Below, one piece after another: positions 33,591 through 42,800 of a DNA stretch of 64,000 nucleotides. The notes beneath the pieces are model-generated. The model was not told where the DNA came from. It saw only the letters and a program-made list of their open reading frames with translations, and did not search any database. Source of the DNA: M2408 sp040386975 (lineage in GTDB: Bacteria > Bacteroidota > Bacteroidia > Flavobacteriales_D > Crocinitomicaceae); contig JAZKEO010000002.1 in NCBI GenBank assembly GCA_040386975.1, positions 1 through 64,000 on the forward strand. The letters run 5' to 3'. Every line of letters starts with the position of its first letter. Within the stretch, counting starts at the first letter, position 1. The translations under genes were made by a program, and so were the position numbers.

Positions 33591-36500
33591 ATGATTGCAG
33601 GACTTTTAAAAAAGATTTTTGGAGATAAAACTTCAACAGATAAAAAAGAATATCAGCCAATAATTGAACAAACAAATCAATTTACTGAAAGTATGAAATC
33701 GCTTTCAGATGATCAATTGAGAGCAAAAACGGCAGAATTCAAGGAAAGAATCAAAGCTGGGACAAAAAGCATAGATGATGAAATCATAGCTTTAAAAGAA
33801 AAAGCAAATTCAAACGAAATTTCTGTTTTAGACAAAGACGATTTATTTGATAAAATTGATTTGTTAACCAAAGAAGTTGATACGAAAATCGAAGAAGTTC
33901 TAAAAGAAATTATGCCTGAAGCTTTCGCTGTAGTTCGTGAAACTGCACGTCGTTGGGCTGAAAATGGACAATTAGAAGTTACTGCTTTAGATTTTGACAA
34001 AGTTTTAGCTAACCAAAAAGATGGAATCACCATTTCTGGAGACAAAGCAATTTGGCACAATGAATGGACTGCAGCTGGAACTCCAGTAAAATGGTCGATG
34101 ATCCATTACGATGTACAGTTGATGGGTGGTGCAGTTCTTCACAAAGGTAACATTGCCGATATGCAAACGGGAGAAGGAAAAACTTTGGTTGCGACACTTC
34201 CTGTTTATTTGAATGCACTTTCTGGAAAAGGCGTTCACTTGGTTACGGTGAATGATTATTTGGCAAAACGAGATTCAGAATGGATGGGACCGTTGTACCA
34301 ATTTCACGGTTTATCGGTTGAATGCTTGGATAAAACACGCCCAAATTCACCAGAAAGAAGACAAGCGTATCATGCAGATATTTTATTTGGAACAAACAAT
34401 GAATTTGGTTTCGATTATTTACGCGATAACATGGCAAGTTCAACAGATGATTTGGTTCAACAAAAACACCATTTTGCGATTGTCGATGAAGTCGATTCAG
34501 TTTTAGTGGATGATGCAAGAACGCCATTAATTATTTCTGGACCAACACCAAAAGGTGATGAACATGAATTCCACGAATTAAAACCACGCATCGAAAAAGT
34601 TGTTGCAGCTCAAAAAGCTTATGTAACACAATGTTTGGTTGAAGCAAAAAAGAAATTGGAGGTTATCAATGCTCCTTCAGACGATAAAAAAGACACAAAA
34701 ACACTTTTGGAAGAAGGTGGAATGGCTTTATTGAGAGCTCACAGAGGTTTACCTAAAAATAAAGCTTTAATTAAATTTTTATCAGAACCAGGAATTAAAG
34801 CACATCTTCAAAAAACAGAAAATTTCTACATGGCTGAACAAGGCAAACACATGAAGAAAATTGATGTGGAATTGTTTTTTGTTATCGATGAGAAAAATAA
34901 CACGATTGAATTAACAGAAAAAGGAATCGACCTTGTTTCTGGAAACGAAGATAAAAATTTCTACATCATTCCAGATATCGGTGGAGAAATTGCAAAATTA
35001 ACAAAATCAGGAATTGTCGGAGAAGAATTAGCAAGTAAAAAAGATACGTTGATACGTGATTTCAGTATTAAATCCGAACGAATTCACTCTATCAACCAAT
35101 TATTAAAAGCGTACACTTTATTTGAAATTGAAGTGGAGTACGTAATCATGGAAGGTAAAATCAAAATAGTTGATGAACAAACAGGACGTATCATGGAAGG
35201 TCGTCGTTATTCTGACGGTTTACACCAAGCAATTGAAGCAAAAGAAAATGTAACGGTTGAAGCTGCCACACAAACGTATGCCACCATTACACTTCAAAAT
35301 TACTTCAGAATGTACCACAAATTGGCTGGTATGACTGGAACTGCAGAAACTGAAGCTAAAGAGTTTTGGGATATCTACAAATTAGATGTTGTTGTTATTC
35401 CTACAAATAGACCTATTTCAAGGAAAGATCAAAACGACCTTGTTTTCCGTTCAGCGAGAGAAAAATTTGCTGCTGTAATCGACGAAACAGAAAAGTTAGT
35501 AAAAGAAGGAAGACCAGTTTTGGTTGGTACAACAACGGTTGAGATTTCAGAATTTTTAAGTCGTATGATGAAAATGCGTGGCATCAAACATGAAGTTTTG
35601 AATGCTAAGCATCATCAACGTGAAGCAGAAATTGTTGCTGAAGCTGGTAAAGCTGGATCTGTAACAATTGCAACCAATATGGCTGGTCGTGGAACAGATA
35701 TCAAATTAGGTGAAGGAGTTAAAGATGTTGGTGGTTTAGCAATCATCGGTACAGAAAGACATGATTCACGTCGTGTTGACCGTCAGTTAAGAGGTCGTTC
35801 TGGCCGTCAAGGAGATCCAGGTTCATCACAATTTTTCGTTTCGTTGGAAGATGATTTGATGCGTAAATTTGGTTCAGAACGAATTGCAAAAATCATGGAT
35901 CGTTTAGGCTTGAAAGAAGGTGAAGTTATTACGCACAGTATGGTTTCAAAATCAATCGAACGTGCTCAGAAAAAAGTAGAAGAAAACAATTTCGGACAAC
36001 GTAAGCGTTTATTGGAATATGATGATGTAATGAATGCACAACGTAAAGCAATTTACAAAAAACGTCACAATGCTTTATTTGGAGACAGATTAGGCTCAGA
36101 TGTTGCAAATATGTTTTACGACGTTTCTGAATCTGTTGTTTTCAATTTCCCTCATGCAAATCAATTTAACGATTTTACTTTGGAATTATTCAGAGTATTA
36201 GGAATAGAAAGTCCAGTTTCAGAATCTGATTTCGCAACTTTAGATAAAAATGAAATTGTGAACCGTGTTTTTGATGCTGTTGAAGAAAATTACCGTCATA
36301 AAAACGCACGTATTGCTGAAAGAGCATACCCACAGGTAAAAGTCGTTTTTGAAAATCCAAGTAATAAATTTGAAAACATTTCTTTCCCATTAACGGATGG
36401 TAAAAAAGAGATGCAATTGATTTTAAGCATCGAAGAAGCGTACAAATCTCAAGGAAAAGCAATTACAACTGCTTATGAACGTAACATTGTTCTTGCCTTA

Positions 36501-36941
36501 ATTGACGAGGAATGGAAAGAGCATTTGCGTGAAATGGACGATTTAAGAACTTCTGTTCAACAGGCAGTTTACGAGCAAAAAGATCCTTTGTTGATTTATA
36601 AATTAGAATCTTTTGAATTATTCAAAACCATGTTATCTCGCTTAAATGTAGAAACGATTGAAACACTTGTTAAAATGGATATTCCATTCATGCAGGATGA
36701 AATCAAAAGTACGAATAAGCAAGTTACAACGCAAAACAGCTACGAAAAAGCACAACTTGGAATGAGTTCTACTTCTACCCAAGCACCACAATTTAATGGC
36801 GCTGAAGGATATCAAGAAGCGATTCAAAACTCCTACCAAGAACCTGTAAAAAAGCAGCCTGTTGTTGTGGAACAAAAAATTAATCGAAACGACCCTTGTC
36901 CTTGCGGTAGTGGTAAAAAATATAAAAATTGCCATGGGTAA
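33591..36941 (+). CDS. secA: Preprotein translocase ATPase SecA
   Basis: A 1116-residue motor ATPase of the Sec pathway, bound to SecYEG at the inner membrane. Motifs in order: Walker A MQTGEGKTLVATLP near residue 190, VNDYLAKRDSEWMGP, Walker B AIVDEVDSVLVDDARTPLI near 297, GRRYSDGLHQAIEAKE, TIATNMAGRGTDIKLGEG near 700, RQLRGRSGRQGDPG, and the C-terminal zinc motif CPCGSGKKYKNCHG. It is longer than E. coli SecA (901), as usual in Bacteroidetes, mainly through an insertion in the first nucleotide-binding/preprotein region (~335-440). It stands alone between a strong promoter and terminator. Confidence 0.98.
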   Translation: MIAGLLKKIFGDKTSTDKKEYQPIIEQTNQFTESMKSLSDDQLRAKTAEFKERIKAGTKSIDDEIIALKEKANSNEISVLDKDDLFDKIDLLTKEVDTKIEEVLKEIMPEAFAVVRETARRWAENGQLEVTALDFDKVLANQKDGITISGDKAIWHNEWTAAGTPVKWSMIHYDVQLMGGAVLHKGNIADMQTGEGKTLVATLPVYLNALSGKGVHLVTVNDYLAKRDSEWMGPLYQFHGLSVECLDKTRPNSPERRQAYHADILFGTNNEFGFDYLRDNMASSTDDLVQQKHHFAIVDEVDSVLVDDARTPLIISGPTPKGDEHEFHELKPRIEKVVAAQKAYVTQCLVEAKKKLEVINAPSDDKKDTKTLLEEGGMALLRAHRGLPKNKALIKFLSEPGIKAHLQKTENFYMAEQGKHMKKIDVELFFVIDEKNNTIELTEKGIDLVSGNEDKNFYIIPDIGGEIAKLTKSGIVGEELASKKDTLIRDFSIKSERIHSINQLLKAYTLFEIEVEYVIMEGKIKIVDEQTGRIMEGRRYSDGLHQAIEAKENVTVEAATQTYATITLQNYFRMYHKLAGMTGTAETEAKEFWDIYKLDVVVIPTNRPISRKDQNDLVFRSAREKFAAVIDETEKLVKEGRPVLVGTTTVEISEFLSRMMKMRGIKHEVLNAKHHQREAEIVAEAGKAGSVTIATNMAGRGTDIKLGEGVKDVGGLAIIGTERHDSRRVDRQLRGRSGRQGDPGSSQFFVSLEDDLMRKFGSERIAKIMDRLGLKEGEVITHSMVSKSIERAQKKVEENNFGQRKRLLEYDDVMNAQRKAIYKKRHNALFGDRLGSDVANMFYDVSESVVFNFPHANQFNDFTLELFRVLGIESPVSESDFATLDKNEIVNRVFDAVEENYRHKNARIAERAYPQVKVVFENPSNKFENISFPLTDGKKEMQLILSIEEAYKSQGKAITTAYERNIVLALIDEEWKEHLREMDDLRTSVQQAVYEQKDPLLIYKLESFELFKTMLSRLNVETIETLVKMDIPFMQDEIKSTNKQVTTQNSYEKAQLGMSSTSTQAPQFNGAEGYQEAIQNSYQEPVKKQPVVVEQKINRNDPCPCGSGKKYKNCHG

Positions 36942-36963
36942 AACATAACTATTTTAAATATTA

Positions 36964-37000
36964 AATAAAGGTTGGCAATTTTAGCCAACCTTTATTTTTT
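36964..37000 (+). terminator. Rho-independent terminator of secA
   Basis: A perfect 13-bp stem, AATAAAGGTTGGC (36964-36976) and its complement (36984-36996), loop of 7 bases, then a T-run to 37000. It starts 23 bp after the secA stop. Confidence 0.9.
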
Positions 37001-37045
37001 CAAAACGTTTTGAAATCAACAAATACCTAAATTCAATTTTTTAAC

Positions 37046-37053
37046 TAATTTTG
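37046..37053 (+). promoter_or_regulatory. Putative -7 box (TAATTTTG)
   Basis: TAATTTTG fits TAnnTTTG and lies 15 bp before the ATG at 37069. The upstream TTG at 37051 that extends the frame is part of this box, supporting the ATG as start. Confidence 0.45.
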
Positions 37054-37068
37054 CAAAAAAATAACTTC

Positions 37069-39099
37069 ATGAAAAACATAATTACAGCATTATTTATCTC
37101 AGTACTATTTAATTCTTTTTCTCAAGATATCGAGTTAGTGAAAGAATTTATCCCAAACAGTGTTCCTCAGGACATCGTTGAATTTGATTCAAAACTTTTT
37201 TTCTCAGCCGATGACGGAATTAACGGACGAGAATTATGGTCCTCAAACGGAACAACAGCTGGAACGACACTTTTTAAAGATATTTTAAGTGGTGGAGCAA
37301 GTAATCCAGAGAAATTAAAAGTGTTAAATGGTAAATTATACTTCATAGCATTAGAAACACTTTCTCCAGCTAGAAAAGCTTTATATGTTTCTGACGGAAC
37401 TGTTGCTGGAACAATTAAATTAACATCTCTTTCAACAAATCAATCTAACATAGATGCAACAATCTATTTTGAAAGTGCTAACAACCTAGTTTTTTTTAAA
37501 AATGACATCAACGCATTAGGTTCAGAATTATGGGTGACAAACGGCACTGTTGCTGGTACTTCACAATTAAAAGATATAAATATTGGAAATGGAAGCAGTA
37601 ATCCAGATCATTTTTACATGTACAATAACAAAGTGTTTTTTAGTGCCTCTAATGGAATTGATGGTTCTGAATTATGGACCTCAGACGGTACTTACGATGG
37701 AACTGTCATGGTCAATCCAGGATTAACGACTAATACTACTGGACCGAAAAACTTCTTCAATTATAATGATGTGTTATATTATAATTATGATGATGAACTT
37801 TGGTCAACAAATGGTACTTTAACAGGAACCGCTTTATTCAAAAAAATTCATGCTGATTTCAAAAGCTATCCAAAAGATTTTATTGTTTATGATTCCAAAC
37901 TTTTCTTCTCAGCTCAGAGAAATGGATTAGCGAATGAATTATTTATTAGTAATGGTACACCAGAAGGGACATTACCAGTTCTAGCAAGTATGAATGGCTA
38001 TAATTGTTCAAACATAAGAAATGTACTCGGAATGCTAATATTCAGTGGTAAATCTGATTTACACGGAACAGAAATATGGATGTCTTTGGGTACAAGTCAA
38101 GACACGAGAGAACTTAGAAATTTAAACAATCAAAATGGTGGAGTTGACGATGGAATTGTTGGTGATTTTAACATTGTTGAAGCTAATGGTTTAGCTTATT
38201 TTTCGGGTGTCCAATCTGGAACTATGGATGAATTACTTGTAACAAACGGAACAGAATCTGGAACTTTTAGCTTAGAATACGTAAACACAACAAATTATGA
38301 CGGTGAACCAGCAGATTTAATTCAATTTAACAATACCGTTTTTTTCTCATCAAAATACGTTTCAAACGGAGCATTATATAAAATTGCTGGTGGCGGACCT
38401 TATGTAATTACAACATCTTCAGCTCCATCAAACGGTGGAACAACTTCAGGTGATGGAACATACAATGAAAATGAATCAGTTACTGTTAATGCTATCGCCA
38501 ACACAAACTTCACTTTTACAAATTGGACAATCTCAGGAAATATTGTTAGTACTTCTGCAAGTTATACTTTTCCAGCCGTTTCAAATATGGATTTAGTTGC
38601 AAATTTCTCTTCTACCTTACCAACTTTTACTATTACTACTTCCGCTCTTCCTTCAAATGGTGGTACAACATCAGGAGATGGGACATATGAATTAAATGAA
38701 ACTGTAGACCTTAGCGCAATAGCTAATACTGGTTTCACATTTACTAACTGGACAATCTCAGGAAATATTGTTAGTACTTCTGCTAGTTATTCTTTTCCGG
38801 CTATTGCAGATGTGAATATTGTAGCAAATTTCACTCCATCAACTTCCAATATTACTGAATATAGTATTTCAGATGTTATAGTCTATCCAAATCCAGTAGA
38901 TGAAGTTTTAAATTTCACTTTTAACTCAAAAGCTTCATTAATTGAGATCTCTTCTTTAGATGGTAAATTAATCCACTCTAAAAATATTAACTCCTCATCC
39001 TATTCTATGAATTTTTATAATTTATATGCTGGAGTATATATGTATTCAATAACTTTCGAAAATGGATCAAAATTTTCTGCCAAATTTATCAAGAACTAA
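37069..39099 (+). CDS. Secreted ELWxxDGT-repeat protein with two InlB-like repeats and T9SS sorting domain
   Basis: A 676-residue protein. Signal peptide at residues 1-18 (...FNSFSQ). Residues ~20-430 carry repeats of the form ELW-x-x-(N/D)GT-x-x-GT (for example GRELWSSNGTTAGTTLFKD). Two near-identical ~75-residue modules follow (NGGTTSGDGTYNENESVTVN; FTFTNWTISGNIVSTSASY appears in both), resembling the divergent InlB B-repeat. The last ~75 residues form a type A T9SS sorting domain (SDVIVYPNPVDEVLNF...GVYMYSITFENG). It should be exported by the T9SS and attached to or released from the surface. A terminator separates it from secA upstream. Confidence 0.87.
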   Translation: MKNIITALFISVLFNSFSQDIELVKEFIPNSVPQDIVEFDSKLFFSADDGINGRELWSSNGTTAGTTLFKDILSGGASNPEKLKVLNGKLYFIALETLSPARKALYVSDGTVAGTIKLTSLSTNQSNIDATIYFESANNLVFFKNDINALGSELWVTNGTVAGTSQLKDINIGNGSSNPDHFYMYNNKVFFSASNGIDGSELWTSDGTYDGTVMVNPGLTTNTTGPKNFFNYNDVLYYNYDDELWSTNGTLTGTALFKKIHADFKSYPKDFIVYDSKLFFSAQRNGLANELFISNGTPEGTLPVLASMNGYNCSNIRNVLGMLIFSGKSDLHGTEIWMSLGTSQDTRELRNLNNQNGGVDDGIVGDFNIVEANGLAYFSGVQSGTMDELLVTNGTESGTFSLEYVNTTNYDGEPADLIQFNNTVFFSSKYVSNGALYKIAGGGPYVITTSSAPSNGGTTSGDGTYNENESVTVNAIANTNFTFTNWTISGNIVSTSASYTFPAVSNMDLVANFSSTLPTFTITTSALPSNGGTTSGDGTYELNETVDLSAIANTGFTFTNWTISGNIVSTSASYSFPAIADVNIVANFTPSTSNITEYSISDVIVYPNPVDEVLNFTFNSKASLIEISSLDGKLIHSKNINSSSYSMNFYNLYAGVYMYSITFENGSKFSAKFIKN

Positions 39100-39126
39100 G
39101 TTAATAATTGTTTAATTTTAAACAGC

Positions 39127-39160
39127 AAAGCCTCTTTTTTTAACAAAAGGAGGCTTTTTA
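39127..39160 (+). terminator. Rho-independent terminator
   Basis: AAAGCCTC (39127-39134) pairs with GAGGCTTT (39150-39157), followed by a short T-run, 28 bp after the stop of the ELWxxDGT protein. The rest of the intergenic region to 39330 shows no gene I can support. Confidence 0.75.
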
Positions 39161-39330
39161 GCTTTAAAAACAACTCATAACCTCTCAATTTTAAAACTAA
39201 ACGCAATCTCTCACAATTCAAAAACCACCAAATATTCATCCAAAATAGCATTCTGTCCAAAACTAAATCGATTTTGTACAAAATAAAACAAATAACTTAA
39301 CACAAACTTCATATTTAAAAGTGAATAAAC

Positions 39331-39338
39331 TATCTTTG
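39331..39338 (+). promoter_or_regulatory. Putative -7 box (TATCTTTG)
   Basis: TATCTTTG fits TAnnTTTG and ends 30 bp before the ATG at 39369. It could drive the small exported protein and the large repeat protein after it. Confidence 0.5.
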
Positions 39339-39368
39339 TATTGCTTTATTTAAAAAAACTATAAGAGT

Positions 39369-39818
39369 ATGAAATCTATTTTATTGATTTTAACTTGTTT
39401 CATAATAGAAACAAATCTATTTTCTCAAACAAGTACAATTACAACTTGGATTAAAAATAATCCTGAAGTAACATTTATCGAATCAAAAAATCTTCAAAAT
39501 TTTAGCGACTCAGAAATCTCTAAATTAAATACAAAGTTAATTGTATTTGATTCTGAAATCAAAGAAGAAGATATAATGAAGTTTGACAAAAATTTCTCTA
39601 CTGAGAATTCAAACATCATTGTTCAGGCTAGTGCTTCTAAAACTCAAAGTCAAGAAGTAAAAGATTGGAAAAATCAAAATCCTTTTGTTAAAGTTGTTCC
39701 ACAATCTGTTTATAAAAACTCATCTCAAGAGATTAGAGCAGAATATCATGCAAACAATTGCATGATTTTGTTTGGTGAAGAACTTACAGAAGAAGATGTT
39801 AAAAACTATAAATTCTAA
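39369..39818 (+). CDS. Small exported protein with internal duplication, unknown function
   Basis: A 149-residue protein with a signal peptide (MKSILLILTCFIIETNLFSQ). The mature part seems to consist of two ~55-residue units: TWIKNNPEVTFIESKNL...SEIKEEDIMKF and DWKNQNPFVKVVPQSVY...GEELTEEDVKNYKF. Both share W-x-x-x-NP-x-V, a Ser-x-x-Glu in the middle, and EED-x-x-x-F near the end. I do not recognise the family. It is followed 10 bp later by the large repeat protein, so the two are probably co-expressed. Confidence 0.7.
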   Translation: MKSILLILTCFIIETNLFSQTSTITTWIKNNPEVTFIESKNLQNFSDSEISKLNTKLIVFDSEIKEEDIMKFDKNFSTENSNIIVQASASKTQSQEVKDWKNQNPFVKVVPQSVYKNSSQEIRAEYHANNCMILFGEELTEEDVKNYKF

Positions 39819-39828
39819 TCCCATTTTT

Positions 39829-42800
39829 ATGAAATACATATACTCAATAATATTAATATCAATATTTAATTTAAGTTTATTTGCTCAGTCTGACGGATGT
39901 CCTGGTGCTAATAGTATCACGCCAAGTGCTTCTTGCACTAATGTAGCTTACGATGTTTTAGGTTCATTTGGTAATTCTGCATTAACCCAAGCAAGTTGTG
40001 CGGGCGCAGGTAAAGACGATGGATGGTTTCGTTTTACTGCTTCTTCAACTTTTACTACTATTACGGCAAATGCTGTAGGAAATTCAATGGTTTTGGCACT
40101 GTATGCTGGTACTTCTTGTACACCGGCTAATGGCTCTGAACTTACCTGTGCGGCTGTAGCAGCTGGTGCTTCAGGTACAATAAGTTATGCCACGACTAAT
40201 GGGTCAACATATTTGATTCAAATTCATAGACAATCAGGTAATAATAGTGCAAATGTTTCAGGTAATATATGTGTGTGGAATTCTCCAGCACCCCCTGCAA
40301 ACGATAATTGTGCTAGCCCTACTGCTTTCCCTGCGATACCTGTAGATGGTTCATGTTCTACCTTATCAAATCAATCAACCACAAACTGTACAAATTCAAA
40401 CGTAACACCAACCGGTTCATGTACCTCAAATACAGGTACTCCAGATGATGACATTTGGTTCTCTTTTACTGCAACTGCAACAGCACACAATATAGCTGCA
40501 ACATTTATTTCAGGAAACACAAATGTTGTTTGGCAAGTTTTTTCAGGTGCTTGTGGAGCATCTATGACTTCTCTAATGTGTACGGATAATAATGCAGGAG
40601 GTACAGTTTCAGGTCTAACCATAGGACAAGTTTACAAAATAAGGTTATATACAAATGGTGCAGCTGCAACAACAACTCAAACAATTTGTTTATCAACACC
40701 TCCACCTCCGCCAGCAAATGATAACTGTAGTGGGGGGACTGCTTTTCCTGCAGTTCCAACCAACGGAACGTGTTCAACTTTATCAAATCAATCAACTACA
40801 GCATTAGCGACAAATTCAAACGTAACCCCTACTGGTGCTTGTACAAGTACTTCAGGTACATCTGATGACGATGTTTGGTTTACTTTTACTGCGACAGCAA
40901 CGACAACTAATTTAACTGCAACATGGGTCGCTGGTAATACTGATGTTTATTGGCAAGTATTTTCAGGTGCTTGTGCAGGTACAATGACTTCTTTATTGTG
41001 TACAGATAACGATGCTGGTGGTGCAATAACTGGTTTAACAATTGGTCAAGTTTATAAAATAAGAATGTTTTCATGGTCATCTACAGGTTATACAACTCAA
41101 AACATTTGTTTATCAACACCTCCTGGACCTCCAGTTAATAACGAATGTGCGGGTGCGTTAAATGTAGCAGTAAATGCAGGCCAAACATGTACTTCTCAAA
41201 CTGCAGGTACTGTTGAATCCGCAACAGCATCTGGGCAAGCAAATAGTTGTGGTGGTACTCCTGATGATGATGTTTGGTTTACTTTTACAGCTACTCAAAC
41301 AAGTCATATTGTTGAGATTAATAATGCTATTGGATCAACAAATGATATTATGTACAGTGTATTTGGTGGAACATGTGCCTCACTAGGTGCTTCTTTATTA
41401 TGTGATGAGATTTATACTCAAGGCTCTGGAACGGTTACCGGTTTAACAATAGGGAATGTTTATAGAATTCGTGTATTTACTTGGACAGCAACAACAGCAC
41501 AAAATACTGATTTTAATGTTTGTATTCAAACACCTCCTCCTCCCCCAACTAATGATAACTGTAGTGGAGCAACTGCGGTAACAGTTAATGCAGGAATTAC
41601 CTGTACCTCACAAACCGCTGGTACCATAGAATGGTCGACACCATCAGGTATAGCCTTGGGATCTTGTTTTGGAACTGCTGATGATGATGTTTGGTATTCT
41701 TTCGTCGCTTCAAATACAACTCACTATATTGCTTTAAACAATGTTGTTGGTACAACGACAGATTTATATCACAGTGTTTATAGTGGTGCATGTGGCTCAT
41801 TGGGTGCAGCATTAATTTGTAGTGATCCAAACAGTAGTGCCGTTACTGGTCTTACTATTGGTAATACATATTACATAAGAATTTACTCATGGACAGCTAC
41901 CTCAAATCAAAATACAGATTTTAATGTATGCGTAACAACACCACCTCCTCCACCTGCAAATGACGTTTGTGGAACACCTCTTGCCTTTCCTGTTGTTCCA
42001 ACGAATGGAACTTGTGCAACCTTATCAAACCAAAGTACAGTATCTTCAACAAATTCAAGTATAACACCAACTGGGACTTGTACATCAAATTCAGGAACAC
42101 CTGATGACGATGTTTGGTTTACTTTTGTAGCAACAGCAACAACTTTGGTACTAAATGCAACATATGTTAGTGGAAGTACAGATGTTTATTGGCAAGTATT
42201 TACTGGTGCTAATTGTGCTGGTACAGCAACTGTTTTTTGTTCAGATAATGATAATGGAGGAACAATGACAGGTTTAACAATTGGTACAACCTACAGGGTA
42301 AGAATGTATTCTTATGGTTCAGGTGTATTTACCACTCAAAATATTTGTATCCAAACACCACCACCACCACCAACAAATGATGAGTGTACAGCAGCGACAT
42401 CCTTAACTGTATCAAGTACAGCAACATGTTCATCTCCAACAGCTGGTTATATCACAAGCTCAACTGCGTCTTCTCAAGCTAATGACTGCTATGGAACTGA
42501 TGATGATGATGTTTGGTATAGCTTTGTTGCAACAGGTACAAGTCAATATGTAGGATTAAGTAGTGTAAGTGGTTCGACAACAGACATGATGGTTGCAGTA
42601 TACAGTGGTGCTTGTAACTCAATTGGTTCTAGTATTCTTTGTGAAAATTTTTATGGTACAGCTGGTGGCTCTGAAAGTGTATCAGGCCTAGTTGAAGGGA
42701 ATACATATAGAGTAAGAGTTTATTCTTACACTTCAACAACTGGTCAAAATGTTAATTTCAATATTTGTATAAGCACACCACCTCCTCCTCCAGTAAATTC

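Noticed and set aside
39096..39281. 61-residue minus-strand frame (MYKIDLVLDRMLFW...)
   Set aside because: It covers a terminator and AT-rich intergenic DNA, has no family likeness, and its composition (Leu, Trp and Arg runs) is that of random sequence.
40291..42800. Regular ~410-bp periodicity considered as a CRISPR-like or satellite array
   Set aside because: The units are translated without stops, carry a conserved protein pattern and are far too long for CRISPR repeats; they are protein domain repeats.
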